Assembly (NCBI GenBank): GCA_024734555.1
Contig: JANPWX010000339.1
Coordinates: forward strand, 1,298,768 to 1,362,767
Source: Trochalopteron elliotii
Taxonomy: Eukaryota; Chordata; Aves; Passeriformes; Leiothrichidae
Length of the DNA stretch: 64,000 bases
Reading direction: 5' to 3'
The first letter of the stretch is position 1. Each line of letters starts with the position of its first letter. Below, in pieces: positions 1-12,785 of the stretch. A model generated the notes under the pieces. That model searched no databases. It was not told the DNA's origin and saw only the letters and a program-made list of their open reading frames with translations. The position numbers and the translations under genes are program-made.

Positions 1-240
1 ACAGGGGTTCGTGTGCGGCGGGGTGCGATGTTCTGGCGGTAACCGGAGCTGCGAGCGAACGCCGACGGTGCGATGCTGGGGTTCAAAGGACTTCTCACGG
101 TGTAGGTGCTGCTGCCGCTCCCACAAGGCTCTCGGACCCGGCAGGGCTCCCGGGGACGGGAGTATTTGTCGGGCACCCACGGAGCTGCACTCACACCAAT
201 CCCCGGGAGCGACTGGGAGCTGGGAGCTACCTGAGGCTAT
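1..240. promoter_or_regulatory. CpG-rich segment at window edge, possible promoter of the neighbouring gene
   Basis: More than 20 CpG dinucleotides fall in about 230 bases, against a CpG-poor background just to the right. This is the usual look of the edge of a vertebrate CpG-island promoter or untranslated first exon. Open frames across it are short and carry no recognisable domain. In mammals MGA follows TYRO3 in the same orientation, so with TYRO3 on the minus strand here the MGA 5' end would be expected at or beyond position 1. That assignment is inference from synteny only. Confidence 0.45.
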
Positions 241-2229
241 GTGAGCAGAAAGAGTTTAAAAAAGGCCCATCAGCATAGGGATGTATTCACTAATACTTCT
301 GAATATAACAGCCCTGTGCGGTTTAGACAAAAGGTGATTCTGGAGATTCTTACCCAGAAAGTGTATTTGGTGTAAAGTGAAATGGAACAAATGTTGAAGA
401 GAAAAAAAATACATGAAGAAACCCCCCTGAGCTCTGGGCAACCTGCACGTGTGCAGGTTGGCTGAATTGTGTGGCAATTGCAACCGAGGGCTGTAACTGC
501 ATCAATGAGGAAGGCCAGATCTCTTGTGCAGTCTTGAAAAATAATTTCAGGTTGACTAGGGTAAAGGCAGATCACATGCAATGGAAACCAATTCAAATTT
601 TAAACAAAAGCTGGGTACCGTAATGTAGCCCTGGGCTGAAATTTCTGTGTTGGAGGGCTTGGCCTTGAAAGGTGCTCAGTCATCGCAGCAATCTGCATTC
701 CCCAGGCATTGTGACATTACTGAGAATGTGTGACAATATGGCTGGGGAGTCCATGAGGGATGTAAAAAGGAAAGTGTCTAACTAGACATAGATTTATACT
801 TCTTCAAAATTGAACTTCATGTTGAATTGATACCAAATTGAGTGGTTGGTTCTCAGATCACTGAGAAGCTCAAAGATACTTTCCTTCACACCTTAGATAA
901 GTATATTAAGGAATCTGTATACAAGGGTTACGGCTATATTAACTGGTACACAAGCTAAACTTTTGTTTGGCTTTTACAGTCTTACAGCCAAAGTTCAGAA
1001 GGGTTTGTGTGTCAATGGAGGAAGCACTGGTGGGCTTAGGACCTGTTTTTTCGGAATTTCTGGGCTGATTGAGGAATAGGTTCTTTGAAATTGCTGCTGC
1101 TATAAGGGATGAAGTGTCCAATTTCCAGCTGCAGGATCTGTTTTAGTTAATAGGCCAAACAGAGGAAACCTCACCCAAATAAAACTTACTGTTTGACATT
1201 AACTGTAATGATGTTGCAAATGTATAAAAAGGATAACGAAGTAATGCCAAGGCAATCAAAGATATTGGAGTTTTGGAAAAATAAAAGATAACACATGGAA
1301 GGGAAGTAAGTCTGCTCATCTCCCAGGGGGAAAAGACATTATGACTAGAGTAGTTTTGAAGGAAACCTGATGGTGTTTGTGAATATCAGAGAAATGAGGC
1401 AACTGTATGTTACAGACAAAAAAAAAAAAAAAAAGGCATTATTTTGGTCTCTAAGTGCAAAAAATACCCTTTATTGGAAAGAGGTAAATCTCATGACTGC
1501 TGTGTTGAAGAAGTTCCTATGCAAGTTAGATTGGGAAATCTTAACTTTTAAAATGTACACGTCATTTGAAGCAGAGATTCCCAAATTACAAGTGAGGTTT
1601 TGCAGAAACCTTCTGTTTGTTGGCTAATTTTTTTTTTTTTAAAGCAAAGTATTCGGAAACTAAAGTTCGTTAGAAATTGAGGATCCTTAAATAAGCAAGA
1701 AAAAGAATTGTCCTCCTCTCCCCCTTCTTTCCGTTCTGAATAAAACCTTTAAAAGGGGGAAGTGGAGAAAGAGCAATCAGTACCTGTTCTTCCAGGGGCG
1801 TGTTTGCCCAGGGACCACACTGCTCTTCAACATCATCTGTTTACCCAGAGGCCCCCACTCACTATCCCAGTTCTCTCCACCCTTCTATTCACACATCGTT
1901 CACTGTGGGCCTCTTCCCTTCACTTGAAATCAACACCCAACTTTTTCAGTTCTTCCATCCCCACCCATCCCATTAAGAGTGATAAAATGGGCCTGGAAAT
2001 CCAATAGGAGTGTTCCCACTGAGGAGCATATTTAGGAAATAAAAGCCGTAGAAAACTGAGCAGAAACAGGCACATCCTCTTATAAGAAGAAATTATGCAG
2101 GTTTTGAGTGGGCTGAGCCCGTGGGAGGAAGGAAGTGTGATACAAAGAGAAAGGGTGGTGCTAAATCTGGTCTATGCCTAAGGCTGGCATTTTATTGCCA
2201 AACTCATTACCTGCTCTGTTTATTCCTGA
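241..2229. other. Intergenic, no gene recognised
   Basis: No open frame here has a recognisable domain or plausible splice structure. It contains a 17-base A run near 1,418, a 12-base T run near 1,630 and a 22-bp interrupted palindrome at 439-460 (reported separately). Nothing else stands out. Confidence 0.6.
439..460. promoter_or_regulatory. Interrupted palindrome centred on an E-box
   Basis: Two perfect 10-base inverted arms (CAACCTGCAC and GTGCAGGTTG) are separated by GT. The centre contains the canonical E-box CACGTG, the core site of MYC/MAX-class bHLH dimers. It lies about 200 bases from the CpG-rich segment at the window edge. The palindrome is seen directly; a regulatory role is inference. 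Confidence 0.35.
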
Positions 2230-2650
2230 TGACTGTAGAAATCAAACCCCTATAAACAAATTTTGTTCTCCCATTAATAATATCCATTTATAATTAATCA
2301 AGATGTAAAAATAATTACATTTAAACAACAATAATTGCATTTAACAACCATCACCACCCTTATGTTTGAAATATGTTATTTAAATGCTTTAATCAATCAT
2401 TCAAAGCCTGCAAAATGTCAGATTAAGGATGCAGCTTCCTGGGCACTGAGCAAGTCAGGATCATATGAAGAAAATAATGTCTGATTTTTTCATGAAATCA
2501 GCATTACACACATGGGAACCAGATAAAGATTGCTGAGATAATTGTGACGCTGACATTTACTAGCTTTGCAGCATGGATTTTGCATTCCAAATAATGATCT
2601 TATCTCAATACACAGAAGGGGTTTATTGATGATGGTTACTTTCTAGGAGT
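2230..2650. promoter_or_regulatory. AT-rich block resembling a conserved noncoding enhancer
   Basis: The block is dense in homeodomain-type cores (several TAAT/ATTA, including TAATTA), and contains GATAA-type and CATTCAAA-type motifs and the palindrome TTTCATGAAA. It has no simple-repeat or transposon structure. Such composition in an otherwise ordinary intergenic region is typical of developmental enhancers, but conservation cannot be judged from one sequence. Confidence 0.25.
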
Positions 2651-3589
2651 TTCCCTTGGTTACACTGGAGCCGCTGCTATTGTGCATCCTCGTCACAATT
2701 TAAACCTGAACCTTCCATTTATACTGGTCACCAAAGCTGCAAAGGTAGCAGTGGAATTGTACAGCAAGAAAGGTTCTTCTCTTCAAAGCCAGAGTCCAGG
2801 AATCAGGCACTGGGACTGGAGGAGTAAGGTTGGGAGGAAAGCCTGTCCAGATTTTCTTAAATAATTCGACAAGGAAAAATGGCAGGCAAAGCAGAAGACC
2901 TGCTCCCAGCTTTATTGCTGTTTTTATTTCACAGATGTGATAAAGCACCCCAAGAGCTCATCGAGGTCTCCAGGCTGCTCCCCCTTGCAGCCTTCCCTCT
3001 TGTGTCTTCCTGTCTCTGGACACTTGCAAGAGCTTGTGCTTCTGCGGCTGGGCTTCTGCTCTCTCTTTTACAGAAGACTGCAAGGTGGCCAAGTCCTGTT
3101 CTTCACAGAGATCATCCCAGCTTCCCTCCACGAGGGCCAGGGACAGTTGCGACCTCCGAATTCCCAAGCTGTTGCTTTCCCCAGCCCAAAGAAGTCAGGG
3201 CTGAAACAAGGCTGCACTTCAGCTCCTCGCCCTCAGTCATCCTACAGAAAGCTGGGAGACCCTGCGGCAGCACCCTCAGGAGGGGAGCTGCTGGCGCTAC
3301 CGCGTCTCTCTGCAGTTCACTCCTGCCACGGTGTTTGTGGAACGCAGAAAACCCCTGGGAATGCATCAGTGATAAAACGCTGGGATTTGGCTTTCTTACT
3401 GTAGGCGAGTTCCTAACGGGCACAAGGTACCTTTGGGATCTGGCCAAAGACCATCGCTGGCCGAAGAGAGCAGCCCAAATCACACCGGCGGAGCTCTCCC
3501 AGCCTCCCTGTCTTTCCCAACCGCTTTGTGTGCCGCAGTTTTGGCTCTTCTGCTGCCTCAAGCCTAGCCGAGCCCACTCTTTTTTCCTT
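2651..3589. other. Intergenic approach to a CpG island, no gene supported
   Basis: GC content rises toward the island. A long plus-strand open frame starts at 2,879 and runs into the island. It has no recognisable domain, and long frames on the opposite strand overlap it, so I do not treat it as a gene. Confidence 0.5.
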
Positions 3590-4110
3590 CCTTTTCGCGT
3601 TCGGAATGGACCGCAGCCTAACAAACCCTTTCCTGCCCGAATGGTTCAAACCCACCGTCCCCAGTTCTTGGGCTGCCCCTTCCTCACGGTGACGGGCGAC
3701 ACAGCACGCGAGGGGTTAAACCTTCCCCACGCCAGCCCCGAGGAGAGGCTGCCGGCGCCGCTCCCGGGGTCAGATCGCTATCGCAGAGCCATCGACCTCA
3801 GTCCCGCTAGTAAAGGGGGGCGGGGGCCGGGGCACAAACCTGCCCGGGAGTGCTGTGGGGGCACGGCGTGCCGGGGGGCGGGGGCTGCGCTGCGCCCCAG
3901 GGTCCCCCGGGCGGGCCCAGGGCTCCTTCGTGACCGTACGCACGCCGCGGGAACCCGAACTGATCGCTCGTCATCCCTGTGAGCGCGGAGCTGCCCTGGA
4001 GCCCTGGCAGGAAGCTCCAGCTGCAAACCCCTTGCACACGTCTGCCGGCAGCGGTGCCAAGGCAGCTGCGGCGCGGAGGCACCCGATGCCAGCGCTCCTG
4101 GCTGAACTTC
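3590..4110. promoter_or_regulatory. Orphan CpG island
   Basis: A GC-rich block with dense CpGs and several G runs, including a cluster at 3,815-3,832 that matches an SP1/KLF-type GC box and potential quadruplex sequence. It lies about 8 kb beyond the likely TYRO3 poly(A) site and is not attached to any coding exon I can see. It could be a promoter of the next gene (alternative first exon), of a noncoding RNA, or a regulatory island. The island is clear; its role is unknown. Confidence 0.6.
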
Positions 4111-7100
4111 CCGACAGCACCCAAGCCTCTCCTTGGCTCCTAGAATTATTTCCTTTCAAACTGAAAGTGGTGGTGGTTTCTCAGATATGTGAAGCCAGTA
4201 GTTCTCATGTTGCAACATCCTCATTTAAAGCAGTTTTGAGAGCCACAAACGATATTACAGATCTAACAGACAGACTCTACCCGTCCCCTGCAGCCTCTCC
4301 CGGTGAAAGGAGAGGTGAAGCAGGCACAGCCCGTCCTTCCTGCAAGGGGCAGAGCTCTGCTCCTGAAGCCCAGACTGCCACTGGCATACCGGGTCCAAGG
4401 CCTTGGACCTTCCCCAAAGCGGGAGGCCTACCCGGTGGGTAACAGGGAGGAAGGAAAAGGGAGGGATGGAGTAGGGGAAAGGGAAGAGGCAGGCACTAGG
4501 TGCTGGGGTACTGCTCAGAGGGGGAGCGGTGGGGTCACTGGTTTTCTGGGTGGGTTGGAAACCATTCTTAGACTGTTACGGACCATCTAGAGGCTCCCAC
4601 ACATTGGCAAGATTTTTGCCCTCCCCAAGTGTGGCTGAGTGGTCAACAGCAGGTTAGGGGATCCCAAGGTATCAGCTGTCCCACTTGAGCATGAGGGCAC
4701 CCTCTCCCCTCCCCTGTCTCCCGCCCCAGCAGCACTGCCCTGGCAGGACTAAGCAGCAGGGTGGACAGTTTTGCCATCCAAAGCAACTCGCTGCCCTAAG
4801 CACTTGTCTGCTACCCACATCCTACCTCTGAGGCTGATTCAAAGGAAAACTAAAGCTCCTGAGGCAGGCATGCAATGGTCAGAGACCAGCTCAGACACCT
4901 GGCAGCAGAGCACCAGCTCTCAGAGTCTAGCCTGAGGCAAGGAAAAAAAGCTATCACCTTGTCTAAAAGCCTTGCTCAAAAAGCCACAGCTGCATCAGTG
5001 AACAGTGCAGTCAGAGCATGTTCACAGACCAAAGCAGCTGACATTAGCAGCCTGCTGGTTGTGCTGTACCCATTTGGGCAGGGATGGTTTCCTCAGTCCA
5101 CGTCCTCAGCAGGTCTGGGAACTGGCAGCCCTTGGGCAGCCTGTGAGCAGAAGATGCATTCTCACAGCCCATCTCCCAGCGTGGCCTCAGTCAAAACTCC
5201 CCCATGCAGTGTGAGGAGGGACTGCCAGGACATTCACTATGAACACAGCATCCTTATCTAAAGCAAGGACATGCTAAGGTGTCCACCTCAAGGCAGTGTT
5301 GTCATGTTATGTATTTCACTGAAATGCTTCCAGAGAAACTACTAAAATGGCACAGACAAGGCAATCATCAAATATACAGTTTCTTCATAGATGCTGCTGA
5401 TAAACAACATAACCACATCACAAAACTGCACAAGCAGCCTAGGGTGCAAACAAGCAACGAACTCTGCATGGTCTGAAAGCTGGCACTTGAAGAGGTTTCT
5501 GCATCCCTCCCAAGTCTGCTTCATAGGGCAGCTCACCAAATCTACATCCAGAAATCTCATCAGGTTTTGCATGCTGAATGTCAATGCAAGCAAAAATTAC
5601 TAGTTTGGTGCCAAATTCTCATTTCAGTTGCTCCCTGTAGTTTTGCAGGAGTTAACAGGTATAACTGAGCAAAGGTAAACTCTGGCCAGGAAAATCTCCC
5701 GACTCTTAGACCATATGGAGTCAGAATATAGAATTTTCTCTTGCTCAGCAATCTGCTACTCCTTCTTGACAGCTAAAGCACAATAAAAAACATTCAGAAA
5801 CATAAGCAGGATTACTCTCCACACTGTTCACCAGCAAGATCACTAAGAAGCGTAAAGCGCTGAGGCCATCTCAAGGAATGTGCCTGCTGCCAAGGACCCT
5901 TAGAACTGTTCAGTGGCATGGTGGCAATGATCCTGAATTGGTCGCCAAGGGGAAGGATTTGGCTGGTCATGCACAGCATCCTTGTGGGTGTAAGTGGTAG
6001 TGGGGATCAGGGGCTGCTGGTGGTGCTGGGGCTGCCCCAAGCCAGGCAGGATGGCTGTTCTCAATCTGAGCTGGGGCAGGGACAGGAAGGAGAGTGTGGC
6101 CATAGGGAGTTATTGAAATTGCATTTGTAGGATGCAAAATAGGATTTAATGGCTGAGCAGGCAGCAGCAGGGAGAGCTGCAGGGGAAACAGAACCTGCTG
6201 GGAAAGGTTTCCCCTATAGCCCTGCAGATCATTAAATGACTTCAGCTTTCTGAAGGGCCTGTGTTCAACTGCCTTTATGGGCATATTTCTTAGGATTGTA
6301 AACAATGAATGTGAGGGATTTTAAAAATCAGGCAAAGTCTGCTGTTATGCGAGTCCCAAGAGCAGCTCCAATTTGTTCTGTAGGACAGGAGACTGGCATT
6401 TCTGAGACACAAATGTCATGTTAGAGACTACAAAATGTCCCCATCTGGCACATTATCCCACCTCTGCCCTCTCTGAGCTGTGCCAGCTCTCTCAGGAGCA
6501 GACAACAGTGGCTCGCTGGCCAGTCCTCAGCAGCTGGCCCTGGGGGTGCCAAACTGAATCAATCCCTGAACTTCCTCAAGATTGCTCACCTCTGGCTGCC
6601 CTAGGCTTTTCTGTGCATGAGGGATCCCACCACCAAGGCCTGCTCCTGTTTCCAGCATCCTCCCTGCAAGCAAAAGCTCAAGTGGGAAGAAACTGCAGTA
6701 ACAGAAGCCATTGTCTGTGGGCTCATCTGCATTGAGGGAAAGGTATGTTGTGCCCTTTTACCACACCTGGTGAAAACAAGACAGTGCCTTGCTTCCATCT
6801 GTGCTAGCAGGTCCAGGAAAAGAGTTTTGAGAGAGACACAGACACACCTCATCCTGATACTGTATGGCAAGACCACAGAAAGCCTTGTCTTCTTTAACAT
6901 TTAATCCCCATTTGCACTAATGTTAAGTGTAATGTGCTAAGAACAGCTTTTTCTTTATTTGCCAAATTCAGTGTCAGTGAAGCTCTGTGAGATGTTTACT
7001 GAGAAAATAAATCCATTAATTTTTTCTCATGAAATTTTAGAGCCTTCCTGGAACAAAGGAAAGTGCATATTTTCTACATTCACAGATTTCTGATAAACAG

Positions 7101-10100
7101 GCAAGCTGTAGAGCACGATGTTGAATTCTTGCCAGCCTTGTGACGGCATCATCCCCTGGACTTCCGTGAGCTGCTGCGCAGTGCCCCTGCTGTGGGATCA
7201 GCATCAGGGCTCAGCAGTGCTACATAATGCTTCAGCAGCTGAACGGGCTCAAGGAAGAAAACCAACGTCACCCCAGCAGATCATCTTCACCCAGGAAAGG
7301 TCAGGGCATGGTATAAAGGCAGATTGGGTGCATTTCCAGGTTACATACCACATCCTTCCCTCAGCTGTGCTATTTTCATGCCAGAAATCAAGCTCTGATG
7401 ATCTCAGTGCCTTTCTCACAGATTTACACTACTATCAGCAATGGGTGGTTCAGACCTGCAGTGCAGGAGGCCTCGGAACAGTGAGGTCTGCTCCACAGAG
7501 ACTATAATGGTTGAGTGTGTGAGCATAAAAAAGTCCCCCAAAAATGTCTCCATGGGCCAACTGTGTCTGTAGTTCCAGCACTGCAGCTCCCTACCCTACA
7601 GTTTGACAGAGCTCAGCAGACTGGCAATATTTCATGGAGTGTATTAAGAAAGGAAAGGGAGAAATACTGAGCCATGCTAATTTCTGCCATAAATGAATAG
7701 GTTCAGCCCCTCTCATTTGGATCCTTGCCTGATGATGATGCCTGCAGAAAAACTCACTGGCCGGTAGGGCAGCAGCCCTGATCAGTTTCAGTGGTGACCC
7801 AGGGAGACTTCATCAATAGGTGGAAAATATGGGAAAGATTTCACATAGTGAGCCTGATTGTTGTCTCAGGTACAGGCCAGCATATCAGCTTCAATGGAAG
7901 TGCATTGGCGTAATTGGGAGTGTTGGCAGACAAGCTGGAGTGAATCAGACAGGGGGGGAGGGAGTGTGAGAAGTCACCGGCTGTTTGCTCTGCCAGAGAT
8001 TTCCACCCCCTCAGCAGTGCTGGTAGAAACATGTGCCTGTGCTTCATCCTTTTCTGTGCATCATCAGCTCTACCTTCACTACCCTCAGCAGCACCAGCAC
8101 GGCTGGCCCTGGCTGATGGGGCCCCCAATTACAGTAGAGAGGGAGCAAACAAATATTGGGGAGAGGGTCTTAAACTGCTCCCACTGTCTGATGACATGCT
8201 AAGCCTTGAAGTTCAGATTTGACACAGTTTTTTTTACTTTGCAGAGGTTCTGGCAACAGCTAAGTGTCTGCTTCTTCCTGGAATGCAGTTTGGGTCCCCT
8301 GCATAGGCCCCAAGTCTGCATCTTCCTTTGCCCTTACACCCTGCAGCTCAGGTACAAGGTTCACGGTCACCAAAAGGCTGTTAAAGCTCAGTCCCTCCTC
8401 ATATGCCCTGCCACATGCCTGCATGGTATTTCTGCTCCTCTTTCTCTTTGTGGATCTTTGTGTAAGAAGAGGGATTCTGTAGACAAATAATACCAGGAAA
8501 TGTATTAATTAGCTCTGAAGCTTGCCTGATGTTGGGGAGGCATGCTGCTTTACATCATCTAGCAATGTCAACCTTGGGGGCTTTTAGCTTCTTTAGAGGT
8601 AATTTAATAAGAAGGAACAGTGAGAGGCAGCAGCGAGTGACCAAAGGGCTCTCTGCTCTGGCTAGCACCATGTCACACAAGCAGAAGTCGCTGTCACAGA
8701 GGCATTCATTGTCAGAACAGAAGTAGAGAGGCAGCAGCAATCTCCCACGCAGCTCAGGTAATGACAGGGTAGCAGCCAGGATCACTGTCTTATATATTAA
8801 CTAAGGAAGCAGAGACCTTTTGAATGTGCTGCAGTAACTGCCATGTTGCAGTGTACAGCCTGCTTTTCTCCAATGACCTGCCATTTCTGTCAGCTCCCCC
8901 TCTGTCACCTTTACTGGCACTGTATGTTTATCAGCATGTGCTACAATCTCCTGTTCTCCAGCTGGATCATTTATGCATGCAAGCCCTCTTTCCTTGTCAC
9001 GAATTTGTGCTTCCTTACACCACATGCTGGCAAGAGTCAGCTCCTATAAAGACTCTTCTGGAAACTAGTCCAGTCCCATAAAATCTATACTGAACTGAGC
9101 AAAGCTTAAATCAACAAGTGCCATCTGTTTCCTGGGGTTCACATTTCCTTCAGTTCTATTTCCAGCCAGTGAAAAGAAACTGGAGGAAACAAAAGCTGTT
9201 TAGATACTTTCTGTGCTGCTGAAATACCTGTTCCCTAATTTCAGTCCTACTGTCAAATATAACCAAAAGATGTTCCATTCCACCTAACTGCAGTTGGGAG
9301 TGACTTGGCTTGGCATGCCTCAAGCTGGAGGATCCACGGAGTAATTAGGAAGTGAGGAGTCAATCATCTTTGTTGTTGCTAGACCTCAGTGCAGTGACTG
9401 AGGTCTGATTCATACTGACACTGAATTCCCTTTATATGACAGAAAATGCAATCAAAACCCATGTCCATCGGTCTTTTCTGTTCTTGGACTAAGTAATTGA
9501 TTTCTAGCTCTGTTTCCCATGGTAACAAGGCTCTCTGATCACCAGCTGCACGTGTTGGCCCTAATAGCTTTTGAATCCACTGCTTTATTTCAGCCAAATG
9601 CGATGGCAAAATTGAGGTCTGAAGGATAATTAAGTTCCTACAAGTTTTCTGAAAAAAGTCTGCATGTGGCAGACCCTATTACTTCCACATCAGTACCTTC
9701 ACTGCAGATGGAAATGCAATGAGTATCAGATGCCAGAGGCTCCACCAAGGGACAAGGTCTTGTAAGAACCTTAACTAGGGGCAAGCTTCACCCAGAGGTT
9801 GCAGTCACCTATTGGATCCAAATCCACAGGAATCCAGTGTTTGTAGAACAACTTGCTATTTTAAGGGATCACAGCAGGTATGAAATAACAAATGAGTATA
9901 AATTTAGGACTGTCTGTGAGGGTTCCTCACAGAAATCCCTGGTAAAAAATAAGAGGATTTGCAAAAGCTGGTGATTGTTGAGCATCAGAGGAGGATGAAT
10001 ACTGCCAGCAATGAACAGGATGTAAATCAGGAAAATATCTATGTGCAAATATTGTTCCCTTCACTGGTCAGTGAGACCCAGATTTTTACCCAAAATTAAT

Positions 10101-11900
10101 TGCATTTCACTCCTAGAGAGTGTTTTTTCAGAGTCAAGACTACAACACTTCCCTCCAAACACAAGTCAAGAAGGAAGGTGGCTGGTTTCAGGGTAGCTGT
10201 GCGGTAGCTCCAAGTTACATCTGTGCACTCGCTGCAAGCATCTGCTGAGCTGTCAGCCCTGAACACACCATTCCCCACACTGACAGGCACACTGATCAGG
10301 CTGGAGCATCCCTGTATCTGCAGGCAGAGCTGCCAGCACAACCCAGTCTGAGGGCTCATCAGACAGCCCTGGCACTGGAGGTGACAGGGGCCAGGGGCAT
10401 GTCTCCTCCTGCACTAACTACTCCTGTACAACACAGGCAGTGCTGTGAGCTTCTGCTGTGCTCTTGCTTGGTGCTGTGGGGTCATACTGCCTCACAACTT
10501 AGCTGGTAACTGCCCTGCGTGGCTTGAGCCTCTGTCAAAAAGAAGGAGACCCTGTCTCATCCTCAGGGAGATGTGGATGAAGGAGTGTGGTCAGGCTTAC
10601 CCATATGGGACAGAAGCTGCTTCAGCATAAACATGCAGATGTTGGACATCCCACTGCCCCAGCAGACCGAGCAAGGGCTGCTGCTTGGGAAGATGGGAGT
10701 CTGCACTGTTGTACTTGGGTGGTGGAAAAAACGGGTGGCTATGGGAGAAACACTTCGTGTTTAATTAGGAAAACAGTGTGCCAGGGTGGTGCCAAAATCA
10801 GAGCTGTTAGGCTGGAGCTTCCCTGGAGTCAGGATTAGTGCTGTCTCCAAGCAGACGTAGGGCCAGGCCAACTCTGTACAGCCTCTTTGTGATTTGAGAG
10901 CAAAACACTGCAGGGCACCTGGGCTGGACCAGAGAGAGCACCTCATCCTTTACCAAAACACACAGCCAGCCCCCACCTCAGACACCTGCTGGGTACCAGC
11001 TGAGGCAATGCCATCTCTGTTCTGGTATGTCATACATAAAATTTCACATTTCTGCTTTCTGACTACCTCTTGACAGCTCATCCCATCTGTCCCCATTTTA
11101 GCATCTCCTTCCCTCCCTCTTTTTTCACTTTTCTTCTTCTGGTGTTGTCTCTCCCACCCACAACACAGCCTTATTTGTACCTGGTCTGTCCAGGTTTTCA
11201 TGCAAAAGGATTAAATCATCATTTGAACCAGATCTAAGGGACATCACTGGGCACTGAAACCTTAAAATATTAACTAAATCAGCTGCATCATGCTTTGGAA
11301 GTAATTTTTCCTGCATTGCAGATGGGGGGTGAGTGCTTGTGCTGTTTCCCATCACTCTTCCTCTCTGCGTGAGCTGCAGGCAGAGGGCGTGCAGCGTGCT
11401 GTTTGCTTGTGAAGAATAAAAGCGTGAGGTATGCCTTTTCTTCCCTGCAAGTTGGAAATCCAGGGGCTCTTTTATGTTGTGCTTGGAACATTTGAGTCAG
11501 GAGCTGAATTTTACCCACCTCCTCCAAACCTGTTTTCCACTGAGAGCACTGCCAGTAGCTGAATGGGTGCACGCAACAATTTTCAGGGAGGAACTGACAC
11601 AAAGGTCTTGCATTCCTGGAAGCACCACGTGCCTGTCAGTGGTCACAGAGCCTCTCCTTGTGGAACCACCAGCCCCTGCCCATCAGAGTTGGGTCTTCAC
11701 AATCTCAAGGGTGGAGCAATGCAGAGTAACTGGCAGCTGGGCAGGCCAAACCTTCTCTGCCCCCAAGAAGCAGCTCAATCATACTTGGTGAAGGAAGAAA
11801 GATGACTTTCCGCTGGGGCTGATTATGACCCCACACAGTTAGTGAGCATATCAATCCCATATTCTGCCACAGTTAAGAGGCTGGGACTCAAACACAGTAC
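4111..11900. other. Intergenic region between the CpG island and the TYRO3 3' end, no gene recognised
   Basis: Many short open frames occur on both strands, none longer than about 130 codons, and none shows a known domain, a conserved-looking motif or plausible splice partners. No tRNA, no full transposon and no long tandem array was found by eye. I see nothing supportable as a gene. Confidence 0.55.
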
Positions 11901-11904
11901 AGAT

Positions 11905-11910
11905 TTTATT
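11905..11910 (-). terminator. TYRO3: Candidate TYRO3 poly(A) signal AATAAA
   Basis: A minus-strand AATAAA lies about 2.05 kb downstream of the TYRO3 stop codon. I found no earlier canonical AATAAA on this strand below the stop; an ATTAAA variant lies near 13,192. The true cleavage site cannot be fixed without transcript data. Confidence 0.35.
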
Positions 11911-12176
11911 ATTAAAAAATGCATAAAAACTAAAGACATGCTTCCCAGAGTTAGAGTCTATATGTACATCTGCACTTCCTAGGCAGCTGCAGGGAGCATA
12001 GCCTTCTGCCCTCACTGCAAAAGTGCCCAGCACAGGTTTTTGTTACCCTTTGTTAGGTGTTATCTTCTCACCGGCATTTACAGCATTCCAGCTAAGTGAA
12101 AAGAAAACCCTGTACCGCCTGGGGTGTAAGATGGCAGAATTTGTATTTGTGGCTGAGAAACCATACTGAATTTCTG

Positions 12177-12197
12177 GAGACACCTGTAGGGTGTCTC
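12177..12197. repeat. Short perfect inverted repeat (hairpin)
   Basis: GAGACACC and GGTGTCTC, 8-base perfect arms with a 5-base spacer. In a TYRO3 transcript this would form a stable stem-loop in the 3'UTR. It could also be coincidence, since one such site per several kilobases is not rare. Confidence 0.4.
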
Positions 12198-12785
12198 TGT
12201 TCAGTAGGAAACTTACAGAAAGGACTCATGCTCAAGTCCCAGGCTGAAATTTCCCTTCCCTAGGAAGAGTTGTTACTAAGGGCTGAAACTTGACCTGAAT
12301 TTTATATTTAGACCCAACCTTACAATAAGCAAATACTGGGTATCGATGGGTGGAGTGTTCTGATACCAAGTCTGTAATCTCATTTGACTTTTTGGTCCCA
12401 CCTTTGCCAACTTAGTAAATGCTGACATTTGTGGTATTAGTTTGAGGAAGTGCAATGTGGAATCCTAAGTAATATCACCAAGTTTTCAGCACAGTGAAAA
12501 GAAAAGAAATTAAGATCTAGCAAATATTTAGGATAAGTAGAGTAAGATGTAACTGCACTTCCTTGCTGGGAACCACTGCACAAAACAAATGCTGATTTAC
12601 AGTAAAATATTAAATTATTAAAAACCACACAAGCACTTGCAGTTACAGTGCATCAGACATGCTGATTGGAAAACAAAACAAAACTCAAAGAGCAAAACCA
12701 TTAATTTTGCCCTGTCTGGAAGGCTGCAGTGATACTACTCCATGTTTTATGTGACTTTTACAGCATGCCGAAAAACCTCCTAAGT

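Noticed and set aside
2879..3982. 367-codon plus-strand open frame beginning MAGKAEDLL
   Set aside because: It runs into a CpG island where stop codons are rare. The distal part is Pro/Arg/Ala-rich without domains, and long frames overlap on the other strand. No homology recognised.
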